64,000 nt of DNA from Streptomyces sp. MMG1533. GTDB lineage: Bacteria > Actinomycetota > Actinomycetes > Streptomycetales > Streptomycetaceae. The translations under genes and the position numbers were made by a program. Each line of letters opens with the position of its first letter. The first letter of the stretch is position 1. The stretch is from NCBI RefSeq assembly GCF_001279775.1, contig NZ_LGDG01000240.1, positions 1 to 64,000 of the forward strand, written 5' to 3'. The notes beneath the pieces are model-generated. The model worked only from the letters and a program-made list of their open reading frames with translations, had not been told where the DNA came from and did not search any database. This document shows, piece after piece, positions 8,528 to 16,904 of the stretch.

Positions 8528-9526
8528 ATGACCTCCACGTTCCTTCCGGACAAGAGGACCGGCCCCGACATCGACGTTCCGCCCCCGGCCGCAGACAGCG
8601 CCCGGGGGCGGGCCCGGCGCCGCGCGCTCAACTGGTTCACCGCGGTCGGCTTCCAGCTGCCGGCCCTCGTGCTGTTCGGCGCACTGGTGCTGCTGCCGAT
8701 CCTGTTCGCCCTGTACGCCGCCTTCTTCCGCTGGGGCGGCTTCGGCATGCCCTCCGACTACATCGGCGTCGACAACTTCACCCGGCTCTTCGACGACCCG
8801 GTCTTCCTGGGTGACCTGTGGCGCTGCCTCGTCCTGGTCCTGCTCTCGCTCGCCCTCCAGCTGCCGTTCGCGCTCGCCATGGCCGTCCTGCTCAACCAGC
8901 GGATGCGCGGCCGGGCCGTCTACCGGATGCTGTTCTTCGCGCCGTACGTGCTGTCCGAGGCCATCACCGGCGTGCTGTTCAGCATGATCTTCGCTCCGGA
9001 CAGCGGTCTCGCCGACCAGGTCCTGAGCAGTGTCGGCCTGGACGGCCTCGGCGGGACCTGGTTCGCCGATCCCTCCACCGTCATGGCGACCCTCTTCCTC
9101 GTCATGACCTGGAAGTACTTCGGCTTCCACATGATGCTCTACCTGGCCGGACTCCAGTCCATCCCCGCCGAGTTGACCGAGGCGGCGCTCATCGACGGCG
9201 CGAACGCCTGGCAGCGGTTCCGCAACGTCACCCTGCCGCTGCTGGCGCCGACCCTGCGCATCAGCGTCTTCCTCTCCGTCATCGGCTCCATCCAGCTCTT
9301 CGACCTGGTGTGGGTGACGACCGCGGGCGGCCCCGACCACCACTCCGAGACCATGGCCGTGACCATGTTCCAGTACGGCTTCAAGCGCTACCAGGTCGGC
9401 TACGCCAGCGCGATCAGCGTCGTCATGTTCGGCATCAGCCTCGTCTTCGCCCTCGCCTACCAGCGGTTCGTGCTCCGCCGCGATCTGGAAGGGGCCACCA
9501 CGACCATGCGAGGGGGCGGGAAGTGA
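8528..9526 (+). CDS. Sugar ABC transporter permease (MalF/UgpA type)
   Basis: 332-residue inner-membrane permease with six main hydrophobic segments and a soluble N-terminus of about 45 residues. The EAA loop is seen as ELTEAALIDGANAWQRF near residue 216, followed by the usual LPLLAP. It pairs with the next gene to form the membrane channel of the xylo-oligosaccharide importer. It starts 6 bp after the binding-protein stop and its TGA overlaps the GTG start of the second permease. Confidence 0.92.
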   Translation: MTSTFLPDKRTGPDIDVPPPAADSARGRARRRALNWFTAVGFQLPALVLFGALVLLPILFALYAAFFRWGGFGMPSDYIGVDNFTRLFDDPVFLGDLWRCLVLVLLSLALQLPFALAMAVLLNQRMRGRAVYRMLFFAPYVLSEAITGVLFSMIFAPDSGLADQVLSSVGLDGLGGTWFADPSTVMATLFLVMTWKYFGFHMMLYLAGLQSIPAELTEAALIDGANAWQRFRNVTLPLLAPTLRISVFLSVIGSIQLFDLVWVTTAGGPDHHSETMAVTMFQYGFKRYQVGYASAISVVMFGISLVFALAYQRFVLRRDLEGATTTMRGGGK

Positions 9527-10395
9527 CGATCACTCAGAAGGCCATGGCCACGCAGAAATCGGCGACCACTCAGAAACCGCGTGGGAAGTCACTGCCGGTC
9601 CACCTCGTTCTCGGCTTCGTCGGCGCGGTGATGGCCGTACCGCTGCTCTATGCGGTGGTCTCCGGCTTCAAGTCCACCGACGAACTCTCCCGCAACCCGA
9701 TCGGGCTGCCCGACTCGTGGGTGACCTCCAACTACACCGGCATCCTCGGCTCGGGCGCGTTCTGGCAACTCCTCGGCAGCAGCACGGTGATCGCGGTGGG
9801 GACGACCGTCATCGTCGTGGCGGTCTCCGCACTCGCCGCCTTCTCCTTCGCGCGGTTCGCCTTCCGCGGGCGGGAGGTGCTGTTCACCGTGTTCACGATG
9901 GGGCTGATGTTCCCCTTCGCGGTGGCGGCGCTGCCGCTGTTCCTGCTGCTGCGCTCCATGGGCCTGCTCGACAACCCACTCGGCGTGATCCTCCCGCAGG
10001 CCGCCTTCGGACTGCCGATGACGATCATCATCCTGCGCGGCTTCTTCCGGCAGATTCCGGGGGAGTTGGAGGAGGCGGCCACGCTCGACGGGTGCAGCCC
10101 GTTCGGATTCTTCTGGCGGGTGCTGCTGCCCATGGCACGGCCCGCGCTCGGGACCGTGTCGGTCCTCGCCGTCGTCACCAGCTGGAACAACTTCTTCCTG
10201 CCGCTGCTGGTGTTCACCGACTCCACGTGGTGGACCATCCCGATCGGCGTCCAGCAGTTCCAGGGCCAGTACACGACGGAGACCGCCAAGGTCTTCGCCT
10301 ACCTGGTGCTGGCCATGGTCCCCGCCCTCGCCTTCTACTCGGTCGCCGAGCGCCAGCTCGTCGGCGGCCTCACCGCCGGCGCCACGAAGGGATGA
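9523..10395 (+). CDS. Sugar ABC transporter permease (MalG/UgpE type)
   Basis: 290-residue second permease. The GTG start at 9523 overlaps the previous stop (GTGA). After a short Thr/Gln/Lys-rich N-terminus there are six hydrophobic segments; the EAA loop reads ELEEAATLDGCSPFGFF, followed by VLLPMARPALGT. Partner of the permease just upstream. The stop is 58 bp before the secreted GH10 gene, so import and extracellular attack may be co-transcribed. Confidence 0.92.
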   Translation: MTITQKAMATQKSATTQKPRGKSLPVHLVLGFVGAVMAVPLLYAVVSGFKSTDELSRNPIGLPDSWVTSNYTGILGSGAFWQLLGSSTVIAVGTTVIVVAVSALAAFSFARFAFRGREVLFTVFTMGLMFPFAVAALPLFLLLRSMGLLDNPLGVILPQAAFGLPMTIIILRGFFRQIPGELEEAATLDGCSPFGFFWRVLLPMARPALGTVSVLAVVTSWNNFFLPLLVFTDSTWWTIPIGVQQFQGQYTTETAKVFAYLVLAMVPALAFYSVAERQLVGGLTAGATKG

Positions 10396-10453
10396 CCGCG
10401 CCGGCGGTCGTACGGCTCACCCGCTCCCCCATCCGCACGTGAGGAGTCGCACC

Positions 10454-11521
10454 ATGCGCACCACGACGATCCGCTCCCGCACCCGGCTCAGACTCGCCGG
10501 CGCGCTCGCCGCCGTCCTGGTCGGTGCAGGGATCGCCACCGGGCCGACGGCCCAAGCGGAAGGAAAGCCTCCGACGCTGGCCGACCTCGCCCAGCGCCAC
10601 GGCCGTTACTACGGCAGTGCCACCGACAATCCCGAGCTCGTCGACGAGCCGTACAAGGCCATCCTCGGCAGCGAGTTCGACATGATCACGCCGGGCAACG
10701 GCATGAAGTGGTACGCCACCGAGCCCCAGCAGGGGGTCTTCGACTGGTCCAAGGGCGACGAGATCGTGAACCTCGCCCGGGCCAACCACCAGAAGGTGCG
10801 CGGCCACACGCTGGTGTGGCACAGCCAGCTGCCCGGCTGGCTCACCGGCCGTGACTGGACGGCGACCGAACTGAGGGCCGTACTGAAGAAGCACATCCAG
10901 GCGGAGGTACGGCACTACAAGGGCAAGATCTACGCCTGGGACGTCGTCAACGAGGCGTTCAACGAGGACGGCACCTACCGCGAGACGATCTTCTACAAGA
11001 CGCTCGGCCCCGGCTACATCGCCGACGCGCTGCGCTGGGCCCACCAGGCGGACCCGAAGGCCAAGCTCTACCTCAACGACTACAACGTCGAGTCCGTCGG
11101 GCCGAAGAGCGACGCCTACTACGAGCTGGCCAAGGAACTCCGAGCACAGGGCGTGCCGCTCCACGGCTTCGGCCTCCAGGCACACCTCGCCCTTCAGTAC
11201 GGCTATCCGGCCACGCTGGAGGACAACCTCCGCCGCTTCTCCCGGCTCGGCCTCGACACCGCGCTCACCGAGGTGGACGTCCGCATGTACGTGCCCGCGG
11301 ACGAGGCGAAGCTGGCCACGCAGGCCGAGTGGTACCGGGACATGACCGAGGCCTGCCTCGCGGTGCGCCGGTGCGTGGGCATCACGCTGTGGGACTACAC
11401 GGACAAGTACTCGTGGATCCCCGCCTTCTTCGAGGGCGAGGGCGCGGCGCTCCCCTGGGACGAGCAACTGGCCCCGAAGCCGGCGTACTTCGCGATCCGG
11501 GAGGCGCTGGGCGGAAAGTAG
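10454..11521 (+). CDS. Secreted GH10 endo-1,4-beta-xylanase
   Basis: 355 residues. Start at ATG 10454, eight bases after GAGGAG; the GTG at 10439 is less likely. A signal peptide (basic head, Ala/Val-rich core, TAQA cut site near residue 35) exports it. The GH10 barrel fills the rest: Glu167 in AWDVVNEAFN is the acid/base and Glu273 in ALTEVDVRM the nucleophile, with VRGHTLVWH before them. Length is that of a catalytic domain alone, with no carbohydrate-binding module. It cuts xylan backbone outside the cell and supplies oligomers to the importer encoded upstream. Confidence 0.95.
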   Translation: MRTTTIRSRTRLRLAGALAAVLVGAGIATGPTAQAEGKPPTLADLAQRHGRYYGSATDNPELVDEPYKAILGSEFDMITPGNGMKWYATEPQQGVFDWSKGDEIVNLARANHQKVRGHTLVWHSQLPGWLTGRDWTATELRAVLKKHIQAEVRHYKGKIYAWDVVNEAFNEDGTYRETIFYKTLGPGYIADALRWAHQADPKAKLYLNDYNVESVGPKSDAYYELAKELRAQGVPLHGFGLQAHLALQYGYPATLEDNLRRFSRLGLDTALTEVDVRMYVPADEAKLATQAEWYRDMTEACLAVRRCVGITLWDYTDKYSWIPAFFEGEGAALPWDEQLAPKPAYFAIREALGGK

Positions 11522-11718
11522 CGGTGCTGCTGCCGGGGCCGGCGACCAGGATCGGCCCTGCGCGCACGCCCGGCGGAGAGGAGGGGACCCCGTCGGGGTG
11601 ACCCGGCCCGGCGGTGCTCGGCACTGCTGGGCCGGGGTGTGCTCGGGGGTGTTGGGGCGGGGTGTGTTCGGGGTGTTGGGCGGGTGTGTTCGGGGCGTCG
11701 GTCCGGGGTGGCCGGGGC

Positions 11719-11793
11719 GTCGGACTGAAAGTGTCCGGGCGTGGTCGGACTGAGGTGTCCCCGGCGGCGTCGGACTGAGGCATGTCCGGATCG
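11719..11793. repeat. Three tandem 25-bp direct repeats
   Basis: GTCGGACTGA begins at 11719, 11744 and 11769, exactly 25 bp apart, each followed by a related GTGTCC-containing segment. The array lies in the 808-bp stretch 11522-12329 between the GH10 and LacI genes. I find no supportable gene there: the open frames are caused by base composition and repeats. The stretch also holds G/T-rich repeats at 11617-11700, an eight-fold CTG run at 12136-12159 and a GGCGGT/GGCGAT hexamer run at 12270-12311. Confidence 0.75.
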
Positions 11794-12004
11794 GCGGCTC
11801 GGGGGAAGAGCTACGGCTGCGCCGGCCCGGGGGAGGAGTTCCGGCGGCGGTGGGCCCGCGCCTGCGGGTCTGCCGAGTCGGTCGGCGCTCCCGGAGCGGG
11901 GCGGCTTCGTGCACGGTTGCCGCGACGCGCAGAGTCAGCCGTTCGCTGCCGGTGGTGCCGACCGACTGCGTCAGCTGCCCCCGCAGCCGTGCTTGGCCGA
12001 CGGA

Positions 12005-12252
12005 GGTCGGACGGGTCGGTTCGGTCCCTCTGGGCCGGTGGTGGCGATTGCTTGCGTCGGCTGTTCGTTGTCGGGAGCGGCCGGAACGGTGGGAGCGGCG
12101 GGAGCGTCAGGGCCGCGCGGCACCGTTTCCTTTGGCTGCTGCTGCTGCTGCTGCTGCTGCGGTCGGACGGGTCGGACGGGTCGGCTGGGTGTCTCCGGGC
12201 CGGTGTCGGCGGATGCTTGCGCCGGCTTTCGTCATCGGGAGTGCCCGGACGG
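12005..12252. repeat. Degenerate duplication of about 80 bp, 166 bp apart
   Basis: The segment 12005-12090 and the segment 12171-12252 align along their length. Both begin GGTCGGACGGGTCGG, then share GGGCCGGTG, ATGCTTGCG or ATTGCTTGCG, and end in CCGGAACGG or CCCGGACGG. They differ at many single positions. Between them sits the CTG run. This looks like an old duplication now decaying. Confidence 0.6.
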
Positions 12253-12329
12253 CCCGACAGCCGTCCTTCGGCGGTGGCGGTGGCGGTGGCGGTGGCGATG
12301 GCGATGGTGGCGGCGGTCGGCGGATCGGC

Positions 12330-13382
12330 TCAGCCCCTCCTCGCCGGTGGTGCCGTGCTTGCTCGCACCACCAGATCGGTCCCCAGCTCGACCCGCGGTG
12401 AGTCCGGCTGTTCGTCGCGGGCCAGGCGGAGGACCGTGCGGACGGCGAGCTTGCCCATGTCGGCGAGGGGCTGGCGGATCGTGGTGAGGGGCGGGGCCGA
12501 CCAACGGACTTCCGGAAGGTCGTCGAAACCGACCACGCTCATGTCCTCCGGGACGCGCAGACCACGTCGGCGCAGTGCCTCGATGGCGCCGAGTGCCATC
12601 TGGTCGCTGGCCGCGAACACGGCGGTCGGCGGCTCGGGCAGGTCGAGGAGGGTGTTGCAGCCGGCGAAGCCGGATTCCGGGTGGAAGTCGCCGGGGGCGA
12701 CGAGGGAGTCGTCCAGTGCGAGGCCCGCGCCCTCCAGAGCAGCCCGGTAGCCGTCGAAGCGGGCCCGGGAGCAGAGCAGTCGGGGCGGGCCCGCGATCAG
12801 GCCGATTCTGCGGTGGCCCAGCGACAGCAGGTGCTCGGTGGCCGCCATGCCGCCCGCCCAGTTGGCGGCGCCGACCGTGGGGACGTCGAGGGCGGGGGAG
12901 CCGGCCGGGTCGACGACCACGAGCGGGACGCCGAGGATGCGCAACTCGTCGTGCAGGACCGGCTCCAGCACCGAGGTGACGAGGATGACGCCGTCGGAGG
13001 CGCGGGCCCGCAGGTTGCGCATCCATTCACGGGCGTCTCCCGTGCGTCCGTGGATCGCCGACACCACCGTGCCCACGCCGGCCGCGTGCGCGACCTCCTC
13101 CACGCCTCGGATGATCTCCACCGCCCAGGGGCTGTCGAGGTCGTTGAAGACGAGGTCGAGCAGGGCGGCACGGGTGCCGGGGGCCGCGGGCCGCTTGCGG
13201 TAGCCGTGCCGTTGGAGCAGGTCCTCGACCCGGGCCCGGGTCTGCGGCGAGACGTCGGACCGGCCGTTGACGACCCGGGACACGGTCGGCACCGAGACCC
13301 CGGCCCGCCGGGCGATCTCCGTGATCGTGACCTTGCCCCGGGCCTCTGCCGCCGCCCCGGCGTCGGCCTCGCGTGCTGCCAC
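12330..13382 (-). CDS. LacI-family regulator of the xylan cluster
   Basis: 350-residue repressor. The GTG at 13382 follows GGAGGTGGGG and lies 19 codons before the HTH; the ATG at 13493 would add an atypical extension. The LacI HTH is near residues 18-45 (TITEIARRAGVSVPTVSRVV) with the hinge helix after it; the sugar-binding core follows (VFAASDQMALGAIEALR, VVGFDDLPE). It faces the GH43-importer-GH10 genes, so control of those promoters by xylo-oligosaccharides is likely, as with BxlR-type proteins. The palindromes at 5495 and 7168 are candidate sites. Confidence 0.9.
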   Translation of the reverse strand: MAAREADAGAAAEARGKVTITEIARRAGVSVPTVSRVVNGRSDVSPQTRARVEDLLQRHGYRKRPAAPGTRAALLDLVFNDLDSPWAVEIIRGVEEVAHAAGVGTVVSAIHGRTGDAREWMRNLRARASDGVILVTSVLEPVLHDELRILGVPLVVVDPAGSPALDVPTVGAANWAGGMAATEHLLSLGHRRIGLIAGPPRLLCSRARFDGYRAALEGAGLALDDSLVAPGDFHPESGFAGCNTLLDLPEPPTAVFAASDQMALGAIEALRRRGLRVPEDMSVVGFDDLPEVRWSAPPLTTIRQPLADMGKLAVRTVLRLARDEQPDSPRVELGTDLVVRASTAPPARRG

Positions 13383-13531
13383 TTCCCCACCTCCGTACCC
13401 GACTGCCCTTCGAAACTTCCAGGAGTCTTCCGGAAAGCGGGTGGTCGTGGGAAGAGGCCACGCCCGGAAGGTACGAGGGACCGCATCACACACGAGGGGC
13501 TACGGGGAGTGACCGACCCCGGACATGCGTC

Positions 13532-13566
13532 GGGGCCGGTGCGCAGTAACGCTGCGAGCCGGCCCC
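13532..13566. terminator. Terminator-like hairpin after the DUF5999 gene
   Basis: GGGGCCGG (13532-13539) pairs with CCGGCCCC (13559-13566), and inside it CGCAG pairs with CTGCG around TAACG. It lies about 40 bp beyond the stop of the minus-strand gene at 13608. Confidence 0.65.
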
Positions 13567-13607
13567 TCGGATACTCCGGGCGGTGCGGTGTGCCGCCCGG
13601 TGGTGCC

Positions 13608-13814
13608 TCAGGCGGCCGTCATCACCTGGGCGGTGCCCAGCGGGCGGTGCGGGGCGATGACCCGTCCGTCCGGCAGCAGCTCACCGGTGTCCTCGAAGAG
13701 CAGAACGCCGTTGCACAGCAGACTCCACCCCTGTTCCGGGTGGTGCGCCACGAGACGCGCGGATTCCCGGTCGGCGGAGTCGGCTGTCGGACACGGTGTC
13801 TGGTGCTGGCACAT
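13608..13814 (-). CDS. DUF5999 small conserved protein
   Basis: 68 residues starting MCQHQTPCPTADSADRE and ending in TAQVMTAA, the pattern of the DUF5999 family that is conserved across Streptomyces. The two early cysteines (MCQHQTPC) might bind a metal; function is unknown. The core fits 'LVAHHPEQGWSLLCNG'. The ATG at 13814 is used because family members start with MCQHQ; the longer frame upstream is not supported. About 270 bp upstream lies a set of three related palindromes, a possible control region. Confidence 0.85.
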   Translation of the reverse strand: MCQHQTPCPTADSADRESARLVAHHPEQGWSLLCNGVLLFEDTGELLPDGRVIAPHRPLGTAQVMTAA

Positions 13815-14088
13815 TGGCGGGATCTTTCGCTCTGTCGTGCTGGGTCGGATGGCTGTGGTGTCTGTCGCGCGGCTTGAAGCTTCGTTCATGGCCGGCCCCC
13901 GTTGTGATAAGTCGGTCGGAACCCAGTGTTGCCCCACGGGCGTCATTCCGCAGGGATTTAGCAGCACCGCTTCTCACAGGTTGATGACGCATCACCCGCG
14001 CGGACGGTTCATTCCAACTGCACTGTCACTTCGGATGGTTCGTGGTGGCCGGATGGGGCTAGTCCAGGCGGGTACGCGGTCATGTCAG

Positions 14089-14150
14089 GCTCGTACGAGC
14101 CGTAAAGCGCTCGTACGAGCAATATGGTCGGCGGAATTCTCCGTACGAGC
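14089..14150. promoter_or_regulatory. Three phased copies of a GTAC-centred palindrome
   Basis: GCTCGTACGAGC is a perfect 12-bp palindrome at 14089-14100 and again at 14109-14120; CGTACGAGC recurs at 14142-14150. Centres are 20 and 30 bp apart, two and three helical turns, so all sites face the same side of DNA. This suggests a cooperative regulator. The flanking genes are the DUF5999 gene (13608-13814) and the minus-strand gene ending at 14231. The rest of 13815-14088 shows nothing I can name. Confidence 0.6.
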
Positions 14151-14172
14151 GTAAGCCCGCCGAAAACGGCGT

Positions 14173-14208
14173 CGTACCCCGCTACCCGGAATTCGGGAAC
14201 GGGGTACG
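14173..14208. terminator. Terminator-like hairpin
   Basis: CGTACCCCG (14173-14181) pairs with CGGGGTACG (14200-14208); inside, CCCG pairs with CGGG around a five-base loop. It lies 23 bp past the stop of the minus-strand gene at 14231. Confidence 0.65.
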
Positions 14209-14230
14209 AAGGTCGCCGCGGCGGAGAACG

Positions 14231-14815
14231 TCAGGCCGGTGAGCTCAACAGGGGCGCCGGAGTCACGCGATGGGTGAGCACCGGCAGCAGGTCGGCCACC
14301 TGGTGCGGACGGTGCGCGGCGATTCCGGGCGGTGCCGGCGCCAGCGGGACGAGCAGATCCGCGGCGGCGGGGTCGCCGGTGGCGCCGTCCGCGGCGCAGT
14401 CGCCGTGCAGCCAGAGTGTGAGCATGTAGAGGCGGGGTACCGACAAGAGCCGCGGCTGGTAGGGCTGCGTCATGGTCTCGGCCTGACGCAGCGCCCGTTC
14501 GGTGGACGCGATGTACGGCCCCTCGAAGAAGCGGGAGAACGCCCAGCCGTCGGGGGTCAGCATGGTCTCCGCCGCGGCCACGGCGCGGTCGCCGCAGCGG
14601 ATCAGGAAACGCCAGCCGGACAGCCGGGTGGCGGGGACGCCCGAGGCGTCGACGCCGTCCAGGACGTGTACCGGCAGCGGGAGTTCTGGCGTGGCAGGGC
14701 CCTGGGTATGCAGCAAGGACGGAGTTCGGGCCTCGCGGACCGCGGTGGGGGAACCCAGCGCGGTGAGGACGGAGCGAAGTGCGGGCGCGGGAGCCGGTGG
14801 GACATGCAGCGGCAT
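14231..14815 (-). CDS. Hypothetical protein
   Basis: 194 residues, not assigned to a family. Codon use is typical and a hairpin terminator follows the stop, so it is probably real. It is proline- and alanine-rich, has no signal peptide or membrane segment, and contains the compact stretch LSGWRFLIRCGDRAVAAAE followed by TPDGWAFSRFFEGPY near residues 65-100, which suggests a small beta-rich domain. No operon partner: the next gene upstream is divergent and 559 bp away. Confidence 0.65.
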   Translation of the reverse strand: MPLHVPPAPAPALRSVLTALGSPTAVREARTPSLLHTQGPATPELPLPVHVLDGVDASGVPATRLSGWRFLIRCGDRAVAAAETMLTPDGWAFSRFFEGPYIASTERALRQAETMTQPYQPRLLSVPRLYMLTLWLHGDCAADGATGDPAAADLLVPLAPAPPGIAAHRPHQVADLLPVLTHRVTPAPLLSSPA

Positions 14816-15374
14816 GGTGGGTCGCCTCTCATTCGACAGGCACAGTGGCGCGAGGGCGGGGTGGGGCGGGGGCGGACGGCGCTGTCAGCTCACGTGGTCA
14901 GAGAGGCGGGGGCCGTGGTCCGTGACCAGGGATGCACGCGAGGCCTGCCGTACGTCACCTGGCGGCAGGATCGAGGGCCGCGGGCGCCAGCCTTCTGCCT
15001 TGTTCGCGGAGTTTATACGACGCATGTTCAGACGATGTTTCGTCTAGCCGTTTCCGGTGAGGAGAACAAGGATCCATTCGGTCGACGATTCGCGGTAATC
15101 ATCCCGATTCCGGGCGGGCCGTGCGGCGATGACCTCGGGAAATAGCGCGAGGGCGGACGGCCCATTCTCGTCGGCGTTTTTCACGAGCTCCACTGGGAAC
15201 TCGAAACTGCACGGTGCATCATGCCTGGCGAATGTGCCAGTGGGCACTTCCGTCAGAGTAGCGGCTGCCGGGCCCGCGCGGGACGTTATCGATCGCCTCG
15301 GCTGGGCATCATCCCACCTGACCCGGACATCGGCGGCCGGTCTTCGGCCCGCCCACGCGAGGAGGGACGCTTCG
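14816..15374. other. 559-bp intergenic region
   Basis: No gene could be supported here. It separates the divergent genes at 14231-14815 and 15375. It is less GC-rich than its surroundings around 15,000-15,250. A perfect short inverted repeat, AGACGA-TGTT-TCGTCT, occupies 15030-15045 and could be an operator. The Shine-Dalgarno GGAGGG of the next gene is at 15361. Confidence 0.5.
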
Positions 15375-16892
15375 ATGGGGGAGAAGGTCGTGGCAGGTCA
15401 GTTCGACCTGTCCGATCGCCAGCGCTACCGCGACAAGCTCCGGCGGAACCTGACGGGGCTGGAGCGACTCCTGGCCGAGAAGCGGTTCGACCGCCCGAAG
15501 AACCTCATGGGGCTGGAGATCGAACTGAATCTCACCGGGGCCGACGGCATGCCGAAAATGCTGAATGCGCAGGTGCTCGAACGCATCGCAAGCCGAGATT
15601 TCCAAACAGAACTCGCCATGTTCAACCTGGAAGTCAACATAGCCCCACACAGATTGGGAGGGCGAGTATTCGACCGCCTCGCGGAGGAGCTCCGCACCTC
15701 GCTGGCATATGCCGAAAGGAAAGCGGGCGAGCTCGACGCGGGAATCGTGATGATCGGCATTCTGCCGACCCTCGACCGGGACGACCTGGTCTCCTCCAAC
15801 CTCTCCGACGTCGACCGCTACGCCCTGCTCAACGAGCAGATCGTGGCCGCCCGCGGCGAGGACTTCGCGCTCGACATCGACGGCGTGGAGCGCCTGAGCT
15901 GCACCTCGAAGTCGATCGCGCCCGAAGCCGCCTGCACCTCGGTGCAGCTCCACCTCCAGGTCACCCCGGGGCGCTTCGCCGACGTGTGGAACGCCGCCCA
16001 GGTCGTCGCCGCCGCCCAGATAGCCGTCGGTGCCAACTCGCCGTTCCTGTTCGGCCGCGAGCTGTGGCGCGAGTCCCGCCCGCCGCTGTTCCAGCAGTCC
16101 ACCGACACCCGCCCGCCCGAACTCCAGGCCCAGGGAGTCCGCCCGCGCACCTGGTTCGGTGAGCGCTGGATCTCCTCCGCGTACGACCTCTTCGAGGAGA
16201 ACCTGCGCTACTACCCGGCCCTGCTGCCCATCTGCGACGTCGAGGACCCCCTGGACGTCCTCGACGAGGGCGGCGTCCCGAAGCTCGCCGAGCTCGTCCT
16301 GCACAACGGCACCGTCTACCGCTGGAACCGCCCGGTCTACGGCATCGCCGACGGCGTCCCGCACCTGCGCGTCGAGAACCGCGTGCTGCCCGCCGGCCCC
16401 ACCATCACCGACGTCATCGCCAACGCGGCCTTCTACTACGGCGTCGTCCGCGCCCTCGCCGAGGAGTCGCGGCCGGTCTGGAGCCGCATGCCGTTCGAGG
16501 CGGCCGCCGCCAACTTCGACGCGGCGTGCAAGCACGGCATCGACGCGCGCCTCATCTGGCCCCGGCGCGGGCGGTACGGCGGTACGACCGAGGTCGACGC
16601 CGTCAGCCTCGTACGCGACGAACTGCTGCCGCTGGCCGAGGCCGGCCTCGACGCGTGGGGCGTCGAACCCGCCGACCGGGACTTCTACCTCGGCGTCATC
16701 GAGGAGCGGTGCCGACGCCGGGTCAACGGAGCGTCCTGGCAGTCCGCGACCTTCCACCGGGCCCTGGAGACCGGCCTGTCCCGGGAGGCCGCGCTGGCCG
16801 CGACGACCCGGCGCTACCGCGAACTGATGCACCAGGGCGAGCCGGTGCACACGTGGCCGGTGGGCTTGCCGGAGCCGGTGCTGCTGGGATGA
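15375..16892 (+). CDS. Glutamate-cysteine ligase-like (GCS2 family) protein
   Basis: 505 residues of the carboxylate-amine ligase/GCS2 type, which joins glutamate or a related acid to an amine using ATP. The ATG at 15375 follows GGAGGG by eight bases. Recognisable parts are the N-terminal LMGLEIELNLTG (substrate and metal-binding strand), NLEVNIAPHRLGG, and ANSPFLFG(R)ELWRE in the middle. Actinobacteria use members of this family in ergothioneine and other thiol pathways, but this gene stands alone without such partners, so its true substrate is uncertain. It converges on the VWA-protein gene with only 12 bp between stops. Confidence 0.75.
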   Translation: MGEKVVAGQFDLSDRQRYRDKLRRNLTGLERLLAEKRFDRPKNLMGLEIELNLTGADGMPKMLNAQVLERIASRDFQTELAMFNLEVNIAPHRLGGRVFDRLAEELRTSLAYAERKAGELDAGIVMIGILPTLDRDDLVSSNLSDVDRYALLNEQIVAARGEDFALDIDGVERLSCTSKSIAPEAACTSVQLHLQVTPGRFADVWNAAQVVAAAQIAVGANSPFLFGRELWRESRPPLFQQSTDTRPPELQAQGVRPRTWFGERWISSAYDLFEENLRYYPALLPICDVEDPLDVLDEGGVPKLAELVLHNGTVYRWNRPVYGIADGVPHLRVENRVLPAGPTITDVIANAAFYYGVVRALAEESRPVWSRMPFEAAAANFDAACKHGIDARLIWPRRGRYGGTTEVDAVSLVRDELLPLAEAGLDAWGVEPADRDFYLGVIEERCRRRVNGASWQSATFHRALETGLSREAALAATTRRYRELMHQGEPVHTWPVGLPEPVLLG

Positions 16893-16904
16893 GCGAGCGG
16901 GGCG

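Noticed and set aside
12232..13026. Long open frame on the minus strand beside the LacI gene
   Set aside because: It is another frame of the LacI gene and the GC-rich repeats; codon use and content (Arg/Pro-rich) show that it is a shadow.
15044..15247. 67-codon frame in the intergenic region before the GCS2-like gene
   Set aside because: No Shine-Dalgarno sequence, no recognised similarity, and it is antisense to the leader of the next gene.
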